A stretch of DNA of 26,267 bases from UBA3071 sp965369635 (lineage in GTDB: Bacteria > Chloroflexota > Anaerolineae > UBA3071). Of this stretch, positions 1 through 7,882 are shown piece after piece. The notes beneath the pieces are model-generated. The model searched no databases. It saw only the letters and a program-made list of their open reading frames with translations, and had not been told where the DNA came from. Location: positions 1 through 26,267 of the forward strand of contig CBDURC010000015.1 in the NCBI GenBank assembly GCA_965369635.1, written 5' to 3'. The position numbers were made by a program, and so were the translations under genes. Position 1 is the first letter of the stretch, and each line of letters starts with the position of its first letter.

Positions 1-137
1 TTATTCTGAGGTTGGTCCCTGTTGGGCTTATCGGTCTTGCCATTTATGTCTTCGCACTCTTCCTGCTAAGATCGCCTGAGTTGGCGATTCTAGGCAAGCG
101 CTTCTGTGGGCGCATTCTGGCGAGAGACAGCGCATGA
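1..137 (+). CDS. C-terminal end of a membrane protein, probably a polysaccharide flippase (partial)
   Basis: The reading frame is open from base 3 to a TGA at 135-137 and gives 44 residues; the rest lies before the window. The fragment has one hydrophobic helix (about residues 5-25) followed by a basic tail rich in Arg and Lys, as at the cytoplasmic C-terminus of a multi-pass transporter. The stop overlaps the ATG of the next frame (ATGA), so it was translationally coupled to the glycan genes downstream. From this position a Wzx/MATE-type oligosaccharide flippase is the best guess, but too little is present to show any family motif; another membrane protein such as a polymerase is possible. 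Confidence 0.5.
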   Translation, partial: ILRLVPVGLIGLAIYVFALFLLRSPELAILGKRFCGRILARDSA

Positions 138-567
138 ACTATCCCAAGACACAACGAAGAAGACTGGCTGGGGCAAGGGTACAGGTCGGCAGGAGATGGG
201 GGCTCATACACCCTGACAGCTGGCAAGCATTTGCACAGCTCGATCCTGATGGAGTGTTCTTGGATGTAGGTTGTGCCGGGGGCTCATACGTTGAGCGCTT
301 GCGTGCTATGGGACGGAGAGCCCGGGGAACCGATCTTCTGCTGTACACTACCTGGGTTTCACGCCCTCACTACTTCCAGAGCGATGCCTCCTACCTACCT
401 GTTGTGTCCCATTCATCAGACTCATCAACCCAGTCCTACCAGGACTGCTCACGTTTGCAGCCTGGCGAATGCCCAACCAGCTTGCGTCGAGGTTGGCACG
501 GTTGCTGCAACAAGTGCCTGGCCGATGCCAATTCTACTTGACCATTCTCTTGACCGCATCTGCGTAA
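134..567 (+). pseudogene. Decayed class I SAM-dependent methyltransferase
   Basis: The ATG at 134 opens a frame whose first 90 or so residues look like a Rossmann methyltransferase. Residues 43-53 carry the SAM-binding glycine motif (DVGCAGGSYVE), followed by GTDLL and then the DASYLP segment that normally precedes the acidic post-II region. After that the frame loses methyltransferase character and stops at 541. The +1 frame over about 412-567 is open instead and reads as a plausible hydrophobic and basic C-terminal end (starting FIRLINP, ending ILLTASA), closing with TAA at 565-567. The middle of the fold, including motifs III-IV, is missing. I read this as an internal deletion with a frameshift, leaving about 145 codons where the family usually has 200-250. 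A sequencing error alone would not restore the missing middle. The family of the C-terminal part is inference. Confidence 0.6.
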
Positions 568-590
568 GTAGTAAAAGGTGTCTTCCCATC

Positions 591-1766
591 ATGCGTGTTC
601 TCGTTTTGACACCAACTTTTCTACCTGTTTGGGGCGGCGCTGAGCGATTGCTGTACGAGGTGCTCATCCGTCTGGTCAGAAGGCACGAAGTCCACATGCT
701 GACACCTCGGCAGCCGCCCCACGTTCTGCAACGGCATCAGCAAGCACCTCAATTGCACATTCCTTTCCCAGTGCATCGCTACACGGAGAAACATCGTTGG
801 GATCAGGTGCGAGGACGACGTTTGCACCGGGGTTTCTTTCCGCCCTTCGGATTGTCAGCCATCAGTACCACCCAGGATCTGGTTCGACGGCTGAAGCCGA
901 ATGTGATCCACGTCTATTACGCCATTCCCACAGGTCTGGCTGGTCTGATCGCCAGATGGCGTTATCATATTCCCATGGTTCTGAGCTTCATCGGCCGCGA
1001 TGTGCCCGGGCCAGACACGCCGGCTGGCTGGGGATATTACGACCGGCTTCTGGCGAACGCAGCAGACGAGGTAACTTTTATCTCGCATTACTGTCGGAAA
1101 GCGATTTACGGGCACCGAGCAAGCGCCAAGGGCACAATAATCGGCGCAGGGGTCCATGCCCCACTCAGAGTTTCGCTAGAGGAGGTACTCTCTCTTCGCC
1201 AAAGGCTACGGATTGATGCCGATACCGTGGTGCTCTTTGCCTTGCAGCGATTGAGCAGCTACAAAGGCGTGGACGTACTCATTCGCGGGATGGAACATCT
1301 GATTGATGTACCCTGTGTCTTGTTAATCGCTGGTTCTGGCACGGACAGACCTCGCCTAGAAGCCTTGGTAGCTGAACGTAGCCTGCAAGACAGAGTGCGC
1401 TTGCTGGGCTTCGTCGAGGAGGAGACATTGCCTGCTTATTGGGCACTGGCGGACCTTTTTCTTTTCCACTCATACTACGAGACGTTTGGCCTTGTCATTG
1501 CTGAAGCCATGGCTGCCGGCAAAGCGGTGGTTTCGGTACGCAACACGGCAATTCCTGAGGTAGTCGAAGATGGCGTGACTGGCCTATTGGTTGAACCAGG
1601 AAACCCACAAGCCCTGGCAGCCGCTATCCGACAGCTCATTAGGGCTCCGGAGAAACGCCAGGCTATGGGAAAAGCGGGAAGTGCTAAAGCGATGCGCTTG
1701 TACAGTTGGGATGCAGTTGCTCAAGCTTATGAAACCGCTTTACAGGGAGCGCTCGCCTATGGCTGA
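591..1766 (+). CDS. GT4-family glycosyltransferase
   Basis: 391 residues with the GT-B fold of family GT4 (retaining, nucleotide-sugar donors), acting at the cytoplasmic face on lipid-linked glycan. The N-terminus has the classic first strand and glycine loop (MRVLVLTPTFLPVWGGAER). The C-terminal donor domain shows a strand, loop and Lys (LQRLSSYKGVDVLI) and an EX7E motif with E297 and E305 in YYETFGLVIAEAMAAG. The open frame extends further upstream, but that part overlaps the decayed methyltransferase and has no family similarity. The ATG at 591 begins exactly at the first GT-B strand and is preceded by AAGGTG at 575-580. The 3' end overlaps the next gene by 8 bases. Sugar specificity cannot be read from the sequence. 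Confidence 0.93.
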   Translation: MRVLVLTPTFLPVWGGAERLLYEVLIRLVRRHEVHMLTPRQPPHVLQRHQQAPQLHIPFPVHRYTEKHRWDQVRGRRLHRGFFPPFGLSAISTTQDLVRRLKPNVIHVYYAIPTGLAGLIARWRYHIPMVLSFIGRDVPGPDTPAGWGYYDRLLANAADEVTFISHYCRKAIYGHRASAKGTIIGAGVHAPLRVSLEEVLSLRQRLRIDADTVVLFALQRLSSYKGVDVLIRGMEHLIDVPCVLLIAGSGTDRPRLEALVAERSLQDRVRLLGFVEEETLPAYWALADLFLFHSYYETFGLVIAEAMAAGKAVVSVRNTAIPEVVEDGVTGLLVEPGNPQALAAAIRQLIRAPEKRQAMGKAGSAKAMRLYSWDAVAQAYETALQGALAYG

Positions 1767-2685
1767 CTTTGGTCAAACTGTCATCATCGACGGACGTGAA
1801 GCGACATACGTCCCCTGTCCGCTTTGCCACAGTAGTGAAGTTGAAACCTTATTCGTCCGTCACCAATTCGCCTATCAGCGTTGCTGTCGCTGTCAAATGG
1901 TGCGAGTGAACCCTCAACTAACGGCCGCCGCCATCAAGGCCCTGTATGGAGAAGGGTACGAAAACAAGAGCCGCTTTCACGCCAAGGGACCGCTCCCGAT
2001 TCCCTTCCAGCAGCGGAGCATACTTGCCAAACTGGCAGATATCGCCAATCAGCGGGCACGATTGCTTGATGTGGGCTGTTTCGAGGGGCAATTCCTCCGC
2101 GTCGCTCAAGCGTTGGGTTGGCAGGCGGTGGGTACCGAGATCTCAACAATGGCTGTTAGTTTTGCTCGCAAAACGTGCGGGCTCGATGTCCGAATCGGAG
2201 CGCTAGAGACTCTGGCCCTGCCCGCGCATAGCTTTGACGCAGTTACTCTCCATGACGTGGTCGAACATTTGCCCCAGCCAGTCCACACCCTGGCTGAGGC
2301 CGCACGTGTGTTGCGGCCAGGCGGCGCCCTTTACATCTGGACTCCCAACTTTGACAGCCTTACGCGACGTCTGATATTGGGACAGCAATGGGGAGCGGTC
2401 ATCTTCCCCTGGCATCTTTGCTATTTCACCCCAGCCACTTTGACCCGCACCATAGAGCAAGCAGGATTTGAATTAGTGTCCATCACAACGCGCAACTGGC
2501 TTCTGGACCGTCGCGATCGTTACCTGGCCTTGCAGAATGAAGCAGGCTTGCCACCACGCTCTCCCTCTGTGCAGCGGTTCCATCGGCTTCTTGCTCGTGT
2601 CTCGCATCCCTTCTTTGCGTGGGCTAGTGACCGTGGCTGGCACTTGGGGGCACAAATCGAATTGTTCGCCAGGAAGAACAGATGA
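1759..2685 (+). CDS. Zinc-ribbon class I SAM-dependent methyltransferase
   Basis: 308 residues. An N-terminal zinc-ribbon has two Cys pairs (C20/C23 and C42/C45, followed by VRVNP). Then comes a Rossmann methyltransferase domain with the SAM motif DVGCFEG at 104-110, an acidic residue after strand 2 (GTEIS), a motif IV region FDAVTLHDVVEHL, and VLRPGG before strand 5. This is the architecture of Methyltransf_23-type proteins common in O-antigen and exopolysaccharide loci, where they may methylate sugar hydroxyls or act on nucleotide-sugar intermediates. The open frame starts earlier (1591), but that part lies inside the preceding glycosyltransferase. The ATG at 1759 gives an 8-base overlap and begins just before the zinc-ribbon. 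The 3' end overlaps the next gene (ATGA). A similar protein is encoded at 10123-11010. Confidence 0.9.
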   Translation: MADFGQTVIIDGREATYVPCPLCHSSEVETLFVRHQFAYQRCCRCQMVRVNPQLTAAAIKALYGEGYENKSRFHAKGPLPIPFQQRSILAKLADIANQRARLLDVGCFEGQFLRVAQALGWQAVGTEISTMAVSFARKTCGLDVRIGALETLALPAHSFDAVTLHDVVEHLPQPVHTLAEAARVLRPGGALYIWTPNFDSLTRRLILGQQWGAVIFPWHLCYFTPATLTRTIEQAGFELVSITTRNWLLDRRDRYLALQNEAGLPPRSPSVQRFHRLLARVSHPFFAWASDRGWHLGAQIELFARKNR

Positions 2686-3881
2686 CCACACCGCGGATCG
2701 TAGTCCTGATCCAACGCTTCTACCCCATCGTCGGTGGCATGGAACGGCAATGCCAGGCGATCCTGAGCCGTTTTGTGAGCCAAGGGAGGGATTTCACCGT
2801 TTGGACCCATCGGCCAACCCCTGACTCATCTCCTGCGACAAGGGTGTCAGGCATCACAGTACGACGTTTTGGTCAGGGCACCTGGTCGCCGACCGATATG
2901 TACGCGGGCTGGTGGACAATGCTGCGCACCTTGTACCGGGAACGCAACAGCTACGATCTGATTCACGTTTACGGTGCTGGACATCTGGCCACGATCGGGT
3001 TGTTGGCAGGCCGGCTAGCTGGCAAACCCGTGGTGGTGCGACCAGCCACCTTCAGCGACGCCACCCGCTATCTGACAGGGGAAAGATCGCCCGAGCAAAC
3101 GCGGCTGGGTCGCCTAGTCGATTTCGATCCTCTGCGCTTGAAGCACCACCTCTTCAAACAAGCAACCGCCTGGGTGGCGCTGACCGAAGAGATACGCAGC
3201 GAATTGCAGGCATTGGGCTTTCCACCTCAGAGGATTAACCTCATCGCTAATGGCGTTGATGAGGAGCATTACCGGCCAGCCGACGCAGCCACCAGGCAAC
3301 GGTTGCGGGCAGCGCTCAATCTCCCTGCCTCCGCAGTGGTTTTTCTGTTTATCGGCCGCTTCGTCACACGCAAAGGCTTGCTCGACCTGCTCACGGCCTG
3401 GGAACAGTTAGTAAAAACCGAGAACGGCCTTTACTTGCTGCTGGTAGGGTCAGGCAAGGATCAGCCCGACTCGATTGAAACAGAAGTGCTGGCGAGGACC
3501 GCCCGCCTGTCGTTCTTGCAGCACCTAGGGTTAGTGGATGATCCCGTGGATCTCTACCGGCTCGCTGACGTCCTGGTCCTGCCCTCTCACCGTGAGGGTC
3601 TGCCCAATGTGCTGCTGGAAGGGATGGCCTGCGGCCTGGCGCCGGTGGTAACGCAGATTGGCGGCGTGGCTGATGTCATCCAATCCGGATACAATGGGCT
3701 AGCCATTCCGCCACAGCAGCAAGCTGCGCTGGCGATGGCCATGAAAACGCTGATCCACCAGCCTGCTCTACGTGCTGCTCTGGCGGCCGCTGCCCGAGAA
3801 ACCATACTCACCCGCTACAGCCTACACCAAACAATCTCCGCTTATGATCAACTTTATCTAGAGTGCGTCACGACCAACTAA
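2682..3881 (+). CDS. GT4-family glycosyltransferase
   Basis: 399 residues, GT-B fold. The N-terminal strand and glycine loop (RIVVLIQRFYPIVGGMERQ) binds acceptor. The C-terminal nucleotide-sugar domain begins around residue 220 with FLFIGRFVTRKGLLDLL and carries the EX7E pair E305 and E313 in REGLPNVLLEGMACG. The start ATG at 2682 overlaps the TGA of the methyltransferase (ATGA), showing translational coupling. The stop overlaps the start of the next glycosyltransferase (TAATG). Likely adds a hexose to the growing lipid-linked oligosaccharide. Donor and linkage are unknown. Confidence 0.94.
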   Translation: MTTPRIVVLIQRFYPIVGGMERQCQAILSRFVSQGRDFTVWTHRPTPDSSPATRVSGITVRRFGQGTWSPTDMYAGWWTMLRTLYRERNSYDLIHVYGAGHLATIGLLAGRLAGKPVVVRPATFSDATRYLTGERSPEQTRLGRLVDFDPLRLKHHLFKQATAWVALTEEIRSELQALGFPPQRINLIANGVDEEHYRPADAATRQRLRAALNLPASAVVFLFIGRFVTRKGLLDLLTAWEQLVKTENGLYLLLVGSGKDQPDSIETEVLARTARLSFLQHLGLVDDPVDLYRLADVLVLPSHREGLPNVLLEGMACGLAPVVTQIGGVADVIQSGYNGLAIPPQQQAALAMAMKTLIHQPALRAALAAAARETILTRYSLHQTISAYDQLYLECVTTN

Positions 3882-5035
3882 TGAGCCAACGCATCTGCAT
3901 ACTAGTCGCCAATCTATCCAGCAACGCCCTGGGGCGAGCCTATCTCCTGGCCCGCGTGCTCCAGCGGTGCTACGAGGTGGAGGTGCTGGGACCAACCTTT
4001 GGTCGGGGCATCTGGCCTCCCTGCGACACGGGCGAATTCGCCTACAAGACAGTGCGCGGCTGCAGCTTCCCCCGCTTCTTCCTGTCCATGCGCGAGCTGC
4101 TGCGCCAGATCGAGGGAGATGCCATCTACGCCGTGAAGCCGCGTCCGGCCAGCTTCGGCGTGGGGTTGCTGGCCAAGCGGCAGCGAGGGACGCCGCTGGT
4201 GTTGGATATCGACGATTGGGACGTTGAGGGGGAATACGCCCTGAGCCGCTGGCGCAGGCTGCTCGGCCTCGTCGGGCGGCTGCACAATCCCTACGCCAAC
4301 CAGTACCTGCTGCTCATGGAGCGGCTCATCCCCCAGGCCGACGCCATCACCACGGTCTCCAGTATGCTGCAGCAGCGCTTCGGCGGTGTGTACGTGCCGC
4401 ATGGGCGCGATACGGAGCATCTCGACCCGGCGCGTTACTCTGGCCAGGTCCTGCGGCGGGCCTGGGGCCTCGACGGGCGCAAGATCGTGATGTTTCTGGG
4501 CACGCCACGGCCGCACAAAGGATTGGAGGAACTCATCGCCGCCTTGCATCGCCTGGCCGATCTGCCGCTGACCCTGGTCATCGTTGGTGTGGATCGCCGC
4601 GATCCGTACACCGGGCGGCTGGCCGCGCTGGGAGGGGAGCGGATACGGTTGCTGGACATGCAGCCCTTCGCCGATATCCCCCGATTCCTGGCCGCGGCCG
4701 ATCTGGTGGCGCTGCCGCAGCGGGACATCCCCTTCGCCCGCGCCCAGGTGCCGGCCAAGGTGTTCGACGCCATGGCCATGGCCCGGCCTATCGTGGCCAC
4801 CGCCGTGGGCGATCTGCCACGGATACTGGAAGGATGCGGGCTGATCGTCCCGCCAGGAGACGTGCCCGCGCTGGCCGAGGCCATCCGCCGCCTGGTGCTC
4901 GACGCGTCGTTAGCGGAAGAGATGGGCCGACGGGCGCGGCAGCGCTGCATTGAGCGTTACAGTTGGAACGTGATGGAAGAGACTCTGGATCAGCTCTTCC
5001 AAAACATGCTCAGCGGCAGACAGCGGCAGTGCTGA
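3881..5035 (+). CDS. GT4-family glycosyltransferase with a degenerate EX7E motif
   Basis: 384 residues from the ATG at 3881. That start shares one base with the upstream TAA and places the first beta-strand (RICILVANLSSNALGRA) at the N-terminus; an upstream GTG at 3863 in the same frame is less likely. The donor domain begins around residue 202 (KIVMFLGTPRPHKGLEEL). Where most GT4 enzymes have EX7E, this one has ARAQVPAKVFDAMAMARP, with D296 in place of the second Glu and no obvious first Glu. This variant is also seen in a GT4 subgroup, so the enzyme may still be active. The gene looks richer in GC than the three genes before it. It has a 37-base gap to the GT-C gene downstream. Confidence 0.9.
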   Translation: MSQRICILVANLSSNALGRAYLLARVLQRCYEVEVLGPTFGRGIWPPCDTGEFAYKTVRGCSFPRFFLSMRELLRQIEGDAIYAVKPRPASFGVGLLAKRQRGTPLVLDIDDWDVEGEYALSRWRRLLGLVGRLHNPYANQYLLLMERLIPQADAITTVSSMLQQRFGGVYVPHGRDTEHLDPARYSGQVLRRAWGLDGRKIVMFLGTPRPHKGLEELIAALHRLADLPLTLVIVGVDRRDPYTGRLAALGGERIRLLDMQPFADIPRFLAAADLVALPQRDIPFARAQVPAKVFDAMAMARPIVATAVGDLPRILEGCGLIVPPGDVPALAEAIRRLVLDASLAEEMGRRARQRCIERYSWNVMEETLDQLFQNMLSGRQRQC

Positions 5036-5072
5036 CATTCGGTGCACACTCCATCAATTGGAACACATCGCT

Positions 5073-6692
5073 ATGGAACACGGTTGCCATACCAATACCC
5101 AGTCTTCGAACGATAGGCTCTCCTCCTGGTTGGACGTAGCTCTTGGCGCGCTGCACCAACTGATCAGTAGCAAGTGGTGCTTTGGTGCCTTGCTGTTGGC
5201 TCTACTGGTGCTGCAATTGCTATGTCTGAACCCGTATCTGGACACAGGCGGTGACAATGCGCTCTACATCGTCCTCGCCCGTTCGTTGGCCAAGGGCAAC
5301 GGTTATCGTCTGGCGAACACCCCTGACAACGTGCCTTTTGTCAAGTTCCCGCCAGTCTTTTCTCTTTCGCTGACTCCGTTTGCCTTGCTCGGTGGCAACG
5401 ACTTTCGATTGCTGAAACTGTCGTCGGCTGCCTTCTTTTGGCTCGCTCTGCTGCCATTGTACTATCTGGTGCGACCAGCCTTGGGTGTCCCAGGTGCACG
5501 CGTCTTGGTTCTGCTGAGCATCACCAATCCTTGGCTATTCCGTTACGCCAATACCGTGCGACCAGAAGGTCTCTATCTCCTCTTCTCGCTGACAGCTTTG
5601 GTTCTGTTCATCGGCTCCAAGAATCAGACAACCGGGAGCCTCGCACCTCTGTCTCTGGCCGCACTCTGCGCTGCCTTGGCATTCCTGACCCGCAGCATAG
5701 GTGTGAGCCTTATGATTGCACTGCTTGCCGTCCTGGCCTGGCGATGGCACTGGCGAGAAGCTCTGGTCACCATGGCGGTCTACGCAGTAGTGCTAGCGCC
5801 CTGGCTGCTTCACCTCTGGGGCCTGCCGGGCGACATTCAGCAACACAACTACCTTCGGGCACTCATTGCTCCTGGCGGGGAGTCACATGGCCTCCCGGTC
5901 GTCATCACGCAAATTGCCCACTTGGGTCGTCTTACTCTGAAAAACCTCCCCACGCACCTAGAATCCTGGGCTGGGGCATTGCTCTACGCACCTACACGTT
6001 TCTTCGCCCTGACGGCTGGACATATACCCCCTTTTGCTCTCGTGCACGGCTTGCTGGGTTTGGCTGTGTTGGCCATGTTGTCTTGGGGCATCTGGCTATC
6101 CCTTCGGCGAAGGGTTGACCCGCTGGCCGTATATGTTGTCGGCTACATGGTCATTTGCCTGGTGTGGCCCTGGCAAGGCGAGAAGTTCCTCGTTCCACTC
6201 ATCCCGTTGGCCCTATTCTTCCTGTCTGGCTCTGTCCGTGTTGCTGAAGCCCTGCTCACGCGATCCGGGCGGCGAAACTTGCCGCTGATGCCCAGCCTCG
6301 CTGTGCTCCTTCTGGTCATTAACCTCGGTGGCGACACCGCCCTCCATCTACGCCGGGTTGCCAACCCCTATCCACCCGAGTGGCAGAGCTACTTCACGGC
6401 TGCCGATTGGACCGCCACTCATCTCTCTCAGGATGCGGTGGTTATGGCACGCAAACCTTACCTGTTTCATCTCCGTTCAGGACACTTGACAGTTCCCTAC
6501 GCGCCCGTCGAAGACGATGCTGACATCCTGACCTACTTGCGTAGCTGCGGAGCAGATTACCTTGTCGTTGGCGCAGTGCGTCCCGAACAGGAGGATTCCA
6601 TGGCCGGGGTTATCAGCCGCCACAGGGAGATGTTTGCCATAGAATACGCCACTGGTCCACCTACCACTGAACTCTATCGCTTCCTTCCATGA
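5073..6692 (+). CDS. GT-C-type membrane glycosyltransferase (PMT/ArnT-like)
   Basis: 539 residues from the ATG at 5073 (a TTG at 5058 in frame is an alternative). About ten hydrophobic segments run from residue 35 to about 420. They are followed by a roughly 115-residue soluble C-terminal domain (from PYPPEWQSYFTAADW). The first extracytoplasmic loop carries an acidic motif (LDTGGDNALYIVLARSLAKG) where PMT, ArnT and GT83 enzymes hold their catalytic Asp. Such enzymes use polyprenyl-phosphate sugars as donors on the outer face of the membrane. This one may therefore add a late decoration to the exported glycan or glycosylate proteins. The last codons overlap the next start (ATGA). Family membership is solid; the substrate is unknown. 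Confidence 0.85.
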   Translation: MEHGCHTNTQSSNDRLSSWLDVALGALHQLISSKWCFGALLLALLVLQLLCLNPYLDTGGDNALYIVLARSLAKGNGYRLANTPDNVPFVKFPPVFSLSLTPFALLGGNDFRLLKLSSAAFFWLALLPLYYLVRPALGVPGARVLVLLSITNPWLFRYANTVRPEGLYLLFSLTALVLFIGSKNQTTGSLAPLSLAALCAALAFLTRSIGVSLMIALLAVLAWRWHWREALVTMAVYAVVLAPWLLHLWGLPGDIQQHNYLRALIAPGGESHGLPVVITQIAHLGRLTLKNLPTHLESWAGALLYAPTRFFALTAGHIPPFALVHGLLGLAVLAMLSWGIWLSLRRRVDPLAVYVVGYMVICLVWPWQGEKFLVPLIPLALFFLSGSVRVAEALLTRSGRRNLPLMPSLAVLLLVINLGGDTALHLRRVANPYPPEWQSYFTAADWTATHLSQDAVVMARKPYLFHLRSGHLTVPYAPVEDDADILTYLRSCGADYLVVGAVRPEQEDSMAGVISRHREMFAIEYATGPPTTELYRFLP

Positions 6693-7882
6693 CTACTACC
6701 AGCTACCCTCAACTCGTTCAGGAAAGCTTGCGTCAGACCACGGGCATCCTTGGAGAAGTGTCTGGCGTGCTGTCTATCCTCCTGCTCGGCTCTGCCGCCC
6801 GCGGAGAGTTGGCCTACGCCGAGCTGGACGGGCGGCTGGAGGTGTTCAGCGACTACGAGTTTCTGGTAGTGACCAGGCGCCGCTTGCCTACCAGGGAGCG
6901 GCAGCGCGTCGCTGAGCGACTGGCCGGGTTGGAGCGAGAGTTCGGTCAGCGTAACCCACTGTTTCACATTGACGTCATCTTCCGCGAAAGGCATCGGCTG
7001 CACACGCTGCCCCGTATCATCTTCACCTACGAGCTCAAGGCCAACGGACAGGTGCTTCACGGCGAAGATGTACGCCCGCTGCTGCCGGAGGTGACGTTGG
7101 CCAACCTCGACCTGCGCAACACAAACGAGATCCTGATCAAGCGGCTGTGGGCCATGCTGCTGCACACGCCGCGCCGCCTGCTGTACGGTCCCCTGACCCG
7201 CCTGGAGGAGATGGTCTGGGGCTATGTGCTCAGCCGCAACGCGCTGGACCTGACCACAGTGCTGCTGCCGCACTGCGGCGTGCTGCTGCCTTCGTACGGC
7301 GAGCGTGTGAAGCACCTAGCCGAGCACTACGGCCAACTGGGGCTGGCGTCCCGCTTCGGTGAGGAATTCCCCGCCTTCCTGACCGCCTGCCTGCAAGAAC
7401 GCCAGTCGCTGCACTTCTCTGAATCGCTGCCGTATCGCTATGCGAAGGTCGTCAACCACGTAGCCGCGGCCTTGGGGTTTCTGTGTCTGTTCAACGAATG
7501 GCCCATTTCCCGCGGAGAGTGGGCTAACCTGGCACGGTTGTATCTTCAATATGCGAAAGCCTACGGGCCGCTGGCCGCTGGCCGCTGGCTGCGCTCGCCG
7601 AAAAAGGGCATCACGACGGCGGGCCTGCTGGCTATGCACCGGGCGCTCATCGCTCACTGGGCCGGGCAGGACGACAATGAAGCCACCGAGCAGTTGGCCC
7701 TGTCCGCCCGCCTGCTGGGACGCATCGCCGTTGCGCCTCTTGTGTCGCTGGAAGGCAACTTCGCCGCACGCTGGCTGGCGCAGCGCCGTGCCTGGGGCGG
7801 CTTCTGGCGGGAGTATGTCCGGTTGGGCGACCCCAAGTACCGCCAGCGTTTCGACTTCGTGACGGAGTGGCAAGATGGCTGA
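6689..7882 (+). CDS. Nucleotidyltransferase-fold protein with a large helical C-terminal domain
   Basis: 397 residues. The N-terminal third shows the Pol-beta-type nucleotidyltransferase signature: GSAARGE starting at G34-S35, then a widened loop and SDYEF with D55 and E57, and a third acidic residue D95 in FHIDVIF. The spacing from GS to the acidic pair is 19 residues instead of the usual 10, and the pair is D-x-E rather than D-x-D. The remaining 260 residues are predicted mostly helical, with patches such as SRNALDLTTVLLPHCG that recall KNTase-like helical domains. The start overlaps the upstream stop (ATGA) and the 3' end overlaps the phosphatase-fold gene by 8 bases. The enzyme may transfer a nucleotide to a glycan precursor or other small molecule. 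No substrate can be named. Confidence 0.75.
   Translation: MTTTSYPQLVQESLRQTTGILGEVSGVLSILLLGSAARGELAYAELDGRLEVFSDYEFLVVTRRRLPTRERQRVAERLAGLEREFGQRNPLFHIDVIFRERHRLHTLPRIIFTYELKANGQVLHGEDVRPLLPEVTLANLDLRNTNEILIKRLWAMLLHTPRRLLYGPLTRLEEMVWGYVLSRNALDLTTVLLPHCGVLLPSYGERVKHLAEHYGQLGLASRFGEEFPAFLTACLQERQSLHFSESLPYRYAKVVNHVAAALGFLCLFNEWPISRGEWANLARLYLQYAKAYGPLAAGRWLRSPKKGITTAGLLAMHRALIAHWAGQDDNEATEQLALSARLLGRIAVAPLVSLEGNFAARWLAQRRAWGGFWREYVRLGDPKYRQRFDFVTEWQDG

Noticed and set aside
3914..4549. A 211-residue open frame on the minus strand
   Set aside because: Antisense shadow of the GT4 gene at 3881-5035, with no recognisable domain.
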